Shown: positions 61,296-64,000 of the stretch, piece after piece
How positions within the stretch are numbered: the stretch's first letter is position 1
How the letters are laid out: every line of letters starts with the position of its first letter
NCBI RefSeq assembly: GCF_000614205.1
Contig: NZ_BAKN01000010.1
Coordinates: 1-64,000, forward strand
Reading direction: 5' to 3'
Length of the DNA: 64,000 bases
DNA from: Hoylesella saccharolytica JCM 17484
GTDB lineage: Bacteria > Bacteroidota > Bacteroidia > Bacteroidales > Bacteroidaceae
Notes under the pieces: model-generated
Database searches by the model: none
What the model saw: the letters and a program-made list of their open reading frames with translations, nothing else
What the model was told of the DNA's origin: nothing
Position numbers and translations under genes: made by a program

Positions 61296-61473
61296 CTGTA
61301 AAAACCTTTTTAAAATACATCTTATAAACGTCCATATCGTAGGTTTATTATATGCTGCGCAATGGGACGTGTCAACGAAAAACACTTTTTCAGCCTGGTT
61401 CCTATCGGAACCGAGGCAAAAAACATTTTTCCGGTTCTGCACGAAACACCACATACATTCATAAAAAACAAAT

Positions 61474-61509
61474 AAAAAAAAGCAAGTATCTCATTCGAGA
61501 TACTTGCTT
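61474..61509 (-). terminator. Terminator after the SPFH gene
   Basis: On the minus strand a perfect 13-bp stem, AAGCAAGTATCTC/GAGATACTTGCTT, has a 4-nt loop and is followed by eight Ts. It is 24 bp past the SPFH stop and is among the strongest terminators here. Confidence 0.85.
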
Positions 61510-61532
61510 TTCATTCATCCTGCATTCAATCA

Positions 61533-62489
61533 TCACGAATTTGCCTTAAACAATTCTTTTATGCCGCCGATGCTGCCCAACAAATTGCTGGCCTCGTAAG
61601 GCAGGTAAACGGTTTTGGCCTGTTCGCCCTGTGCCAATTCTTGCATCATGGCAATATACTTTTGTGCTAAGAGATAATTGGCGGGATTGGTGCTCTGTCC
61701 CACCGCCTCGGTTATCTTTTCGATGGCAATGGCCTCAGCTTCTGCCTTACGAATACGTGCCTGCGCCTCGCCTTCAGCAAAAAGAATGGCCTGTTGTTTG
61801 GCAGCCTCAGCACGGTTAATGGTTGATGTCTTTTCACCTTCTGATTGCAAAATCGCAGCCTGTTTCTCGCCTTCACTGGTAAGAATAGTGGCACGTTTAT
61901 TTCGCTCAGCCTGCATTTGTTTCTCCATCGCTTGCAGCACGCTCGACGGTGGAATGATATCTTGCAACTCTACACGGTTTACCTTGATACCCCACTTGTT
62001 GGTAGCATCGTCGAGTACCGAACGCAACTTGGTGTTAATTGTGTCGCGCGAGGTGAGGGTTTGGTCCAACTCCATCTCGCCAATAATGTTACGCAGGGTG
62101 GTTTGCGTAAGTTTTTCAATAGCGTTGGGCAGGTTGTTAATCTCGTAAACAGCCTTAAAGGGGTCTACAATCTGAAAATACAACAATGCATTAATCTGCA
62201 TCTGAATGTTGTCTTTGGTAATTACATTCTGTTTATCAAAATCGTAAACCTGCTCACGCAAGTCGATAGTGTTAGAGTAGCTATACCGCCGATTGGAAAG
62301 GGTTACAACAGTTTTTGCACTGTCTATGAACGGAATGATGATATTAATTCCGGGTTTCAACGTAGCATAATACTTACCTAAGCGTTCGATAATCTTAGTT
62401 TCAGACTGCGGAATGATAACCAATGCCATCTTGGCAAAGATAATAGCCAGAGCCACAAGGGCAATAAGAAGATAAGATGTTAATTCCAT
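61533..62489 (-). CDS. SPFH/band 7 membrane protein (QmcA/stomatin-like)
   Basis: This 318-residue protein has an N-terminal hydrophobic segment (residues 5-27) and a band 7 domain (about 28-200) with PQSETKIIERLGKYYATLKPGIN and GIKVNRVELQDIIPP. A long Ala/Glu-rich coiled coil with repeated QxxILxxEGE patterns follows. It resembles QmcA/HflK-type scaffolds that assemble rings or microdomains on the inner membrane. The NfeD partner gene is 41 bp upstream in the same operon. Confidence 0.92.
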   Translation of the reverse strand: MELTSYLLIALVALAIIFAKMALVIIPQSETKIIERLGKYYATLKPGINIIIPFIDSAKTVVTLSNRRYSYSNTIDLREQVYDFDKQNVITKDNIQMQINALLYFQIVDPFKAVYEINNLPNAIEKLTQTTLRNIIGEMELDQTLTSRDTINTKLRSVLDDATNKWGIKVNRVELQDIIPPSSVLQAMEKQMQAERNKRATILTSEGEKQAAILQSEGEKTSTINRAEAAKQQAILFAEGEAQARIRKAEAEAIAIEKITEAVGQSTNPANYLLAQKYIAMMQELAQGEQAKTVYLPYEASNLLGSIGGIKELFKANS

Positions 62490-62530
62490 AAATTTATTAT
62501 TTAGTTAATTAGATAATTGTTTCTTGGAAA

Positions 62531-62992
62531 TTATTTGACGATATCCACCTTTTCTACCGTTACGATGATACTATTCATCTCAACAATTCGCACTTTGGCT
62601 CCTTTTTCAATGTATGTACAGTCGGCAGAAACAGCTTTCCATTCGTCGCCATCTACCTTAACATAACCGTTGGCATGAGCTTCAATCTCTTCGATTACAA
62701 CACCAATTCGCCCAATCAAAGCATCTGCGTTACTTGTTCTGCAATCTTCTCCACGATGTAAATACTTCATCGCAAAAGGTCGGATGCAAAGAATACTAAA
62801 CGCCGAACCAATCACAAAGAACAAAACTTGCAGCCAGAACGGTAATTGCAACCCTGCGGCAACAACTCCAACCAGTGCGCCGAGAGAAAAGCAAAGTAGA
62901 TAAAAGGTGCCTGTAGAAATCTCTAAAATTAGGCATAACACACAAATCAGTAACCAAAAAATCCAAAAATGTGAGGTAAGATACGTTATCAT
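62531..62992 (-). CDS. NfeD-like membrane protein
   Basis: This 153-residue protein has transmembrane helices near residues 8-30, 33-50 and 55-75, then a C-terminal OB-fold (about 95-150, with ADALIGRIGVVIEEIEAHANGYVKVDGDEW). That is the short NfeD layout without the protease domain. NfeD proteins pair with SPFH proteins in membrane microdomains, which fits the next gene. I chose the ATG at 62992 (MITYLTSHFW) over 63016. Confidence 0.9.
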   Translation of the reverse strand: MITYLTSHFWIFWLLICVLCLILEISTGTFYLLCFSLGALVGVVAAGLQLPFWLQVLFFVIGSAFSILCIRPFAMKYLHRGEDCRTSNADALIGRIGVVIEEIEAHANGYVKVDGDEWKAVSADCTYIEKGAKVRIVEMNSIIVTVEKVDIVK

Positions 62993-63068
62993 AATATGAT
63001 GTTTGATGATATGCACAAAGTTAAAAACTAAATCTTAATATACAAAACAAACTCTACCTATTTTCGCA

Positions 63069-64000
63069 TCACTTCTTACTTGTTTTACTCTTATATAGAT
63101 TTGATGCAGGTAAGCTTTTAACTGATTTTACAGAGCCGGATTTGGTTGATTTAGTTACCGGTTTGGTTGTCGACGTAGTTGTTGTCTCGCCAACGTTTGC
63201 CGATGTTGCATTTCGATAGTAAGTCATCGCTTCGGGGATCAACTTTTGTAATGCGATAATACGCTTTTCATCAGAAGGGTGATCGCTAAAAATATCCGAC
63301 CCTCCCTTACCCGACTGCGCTGCCATCCGCTGCCAAAATCCGATGGCGGCATTAGGGTCATAACCTGCCATCGCTGCAAATATCAACCCCATATGATCGG
63401 CTTCAGTTTCATTGTCTCGCGAATACTTCAAATTCTGGAACGAGAAATATTGATTGGCTACAACTTGTGCCACATTGCCCAACGTTTCCCCACCAATAGC
63501 GCCCAATAGTCCGCCGCCAATCTGTGTTCCATATGCTTGCCGTATTTTCTTCGACATTTGTTCGGCAGCATGTTTGGCTACCGCATGTGCAATTTCATGC
63601 CCCAAAACAATGGCAAGCGATGCCTCGTCACGAGTTACAGGAAGCAATCCTTCATAGACAACAATCTTTCCTCCAGGCATACAGAAGGCATTGACATGCG
63701 TGTCTTGCACCAGATTAAACTCCCAAGCAAAATACTTGAGTTCTGTCTCAAGTCCATTGTTGACGAGATAATTCTCAACCGCTTTAGCCAATCGCTGCCC
63801 TACCCGCTTCACCATTGCTGTTTGTGCGGCATTTGAAGAGAGCTTAGCTCCTTTCAAAAACTTGGAATACTCTTGTTTACTTAAGCTCAATATCTGTTCA
63901 TCATTTACAAGCAATGAATGTTTGCGCCCTGTTACCGGAACTTTACTTGTTGTACCACAGGCCACAAACACCGCAACAAGTAATATCGGGAATAAGTGTT
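63069..64000 (-). CDS. M48 family metalloprotease lipoprotein (5' end beyond the window)
   Basis: The gene enters from the right edge. Upstream of the frame start at 63971 the reading continues as LFPILLVAVFVACGTTSK, a lipoprotein signal with lipid-modified Cys, so the true start lies outside the window. The zinc site is HEIAHAVAKH near the middle, with the third ligand in DNETEADHMG. The C-terminal tail is Ser/Thr/Lys-rich. It resembles BepA/LoiP-type periplasmic proteases that maintain outer membrane proteins. It is 76 bp upstream of NfeD. Confidence 0.92.
   Translation of the reverse strand, partial: HLFPILLVAVFVACGTTSKVPVTGRKHSLLVNDEQILSLSKQEYSKFLKGAKLSSNAAQTAMVKRVGQRLAKAVENYLVNNGLETELKYFAWEFNLVQDTHVNAFCMPGGKIVVYEGLLPVTRDEASLAIVLGHEIAHAVAKHAAEQMSKKIRQAYGTQIGGGLLGAIGGETLGNVAQVVANQYFSFQNLKYSRDNETEADHMGLIFAAMAGYDPNAAIGFWQRMAAQSGKGGSDIFSDHPSDEKRIIALQKLIPEAMTYYRNATSANVGETTTTSTTKPVTKSTKSGSVKSVKSLPASNLYKSKTSKK

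Overview
The window looks like chromosome from a Bacteroidales bacterium, most likely Prevotellaceae or a close relative. The grounds are the ATP synthase order (atpD-atpC-small membrane protein-atpB-E-F-H-A-G) with a short epsilon subunit, a SusC/SusD pair, the type IX secretion proteins SprA and Plug, an HU-CCDC81/SPOR protein, a DUF4837 lipoprotein, no Shine-Dalgarno sequences, and repeated Bacteroidetes-type promoters (TTTG, 19-21 bp, TAnnTTTG). Genus and species cannot be fixed from the sequence alone.

Layout. 1-0.4 kb holds a decayed transposase zinc-ribbon fragment. 0.4-4.4 kb (minus) has an FHA protein, the HU/SPOR protein, RNase G, a 29-residue basic protein and HU. 4.5-6.8 kb has tRNA-Arg(ACG) and htpG. 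7.6-9.3 kb has a phosphohexomutase. 9.6-12.3 kb (minus) has hisB, a membrane protein and a SpoU-type methyltransferase. 12.7-20.1 kb (plus) is an envelope cluster: MsbA-like exporter, LTA-synthase-like transferase, LpxL-like acyltransferase and three glycosyltransferases. 20.7-24.9 kb (plus) has rlmN, a DUF4837 lipoprotein, a PdxA-family protein and an LPG_synthase_TM-like protein. 25-32.4 kb (minus) is the complete atp operon, with pfkA and nhaD behind it. 35-44 kb has an ECF sigma factor, rpe, pgk, the T9SS Plug protein, an unknown exported protein, maeB and a TetR regulator. 44.4-46.4 kb is groES-groEL. 47.2-52 kb (minus) has SusD, SusC and a flavinylated-type FMN-binding protein. 53-61.3 kb (minus) is ruvA-sprA. 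61.5-64 kb (minus) has an SPFH protein, NfeD and an M48 metalloprotease cut by the window edge.

The most unusual structure is a family of non-coding intergenic elements, seen at about 7.1, 20.2-20.6 and 46.65-47.07 kb. Each contains a phased array of degenerate 22-bp units with a 15-bp dyad core. The two better copies are about 420-430 bp long, are bounded by a direct repeat close to TTGGTCAATTTTATGGATTT, and share a tail motif. I know of no described family that matches. Other points: the PdxA-family protein has lost all three metal-binding histidines; an 84-bp direct duplication near the end of sprA brackets a small gene; and there is a candidate ~70-nt RNA with a strong terminator upstream of rpe.

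Five genes (hupB-type HU, the ABC exporter, groEL, SusC, sprA) carry six single-base indels that break the frame. Undoing each indel restores a full-length protein of normal family length. Because GroEL and HU are expected to be needed, these are more likely sequence errors than real pseudogenes, and the annotation treats each as one gene.
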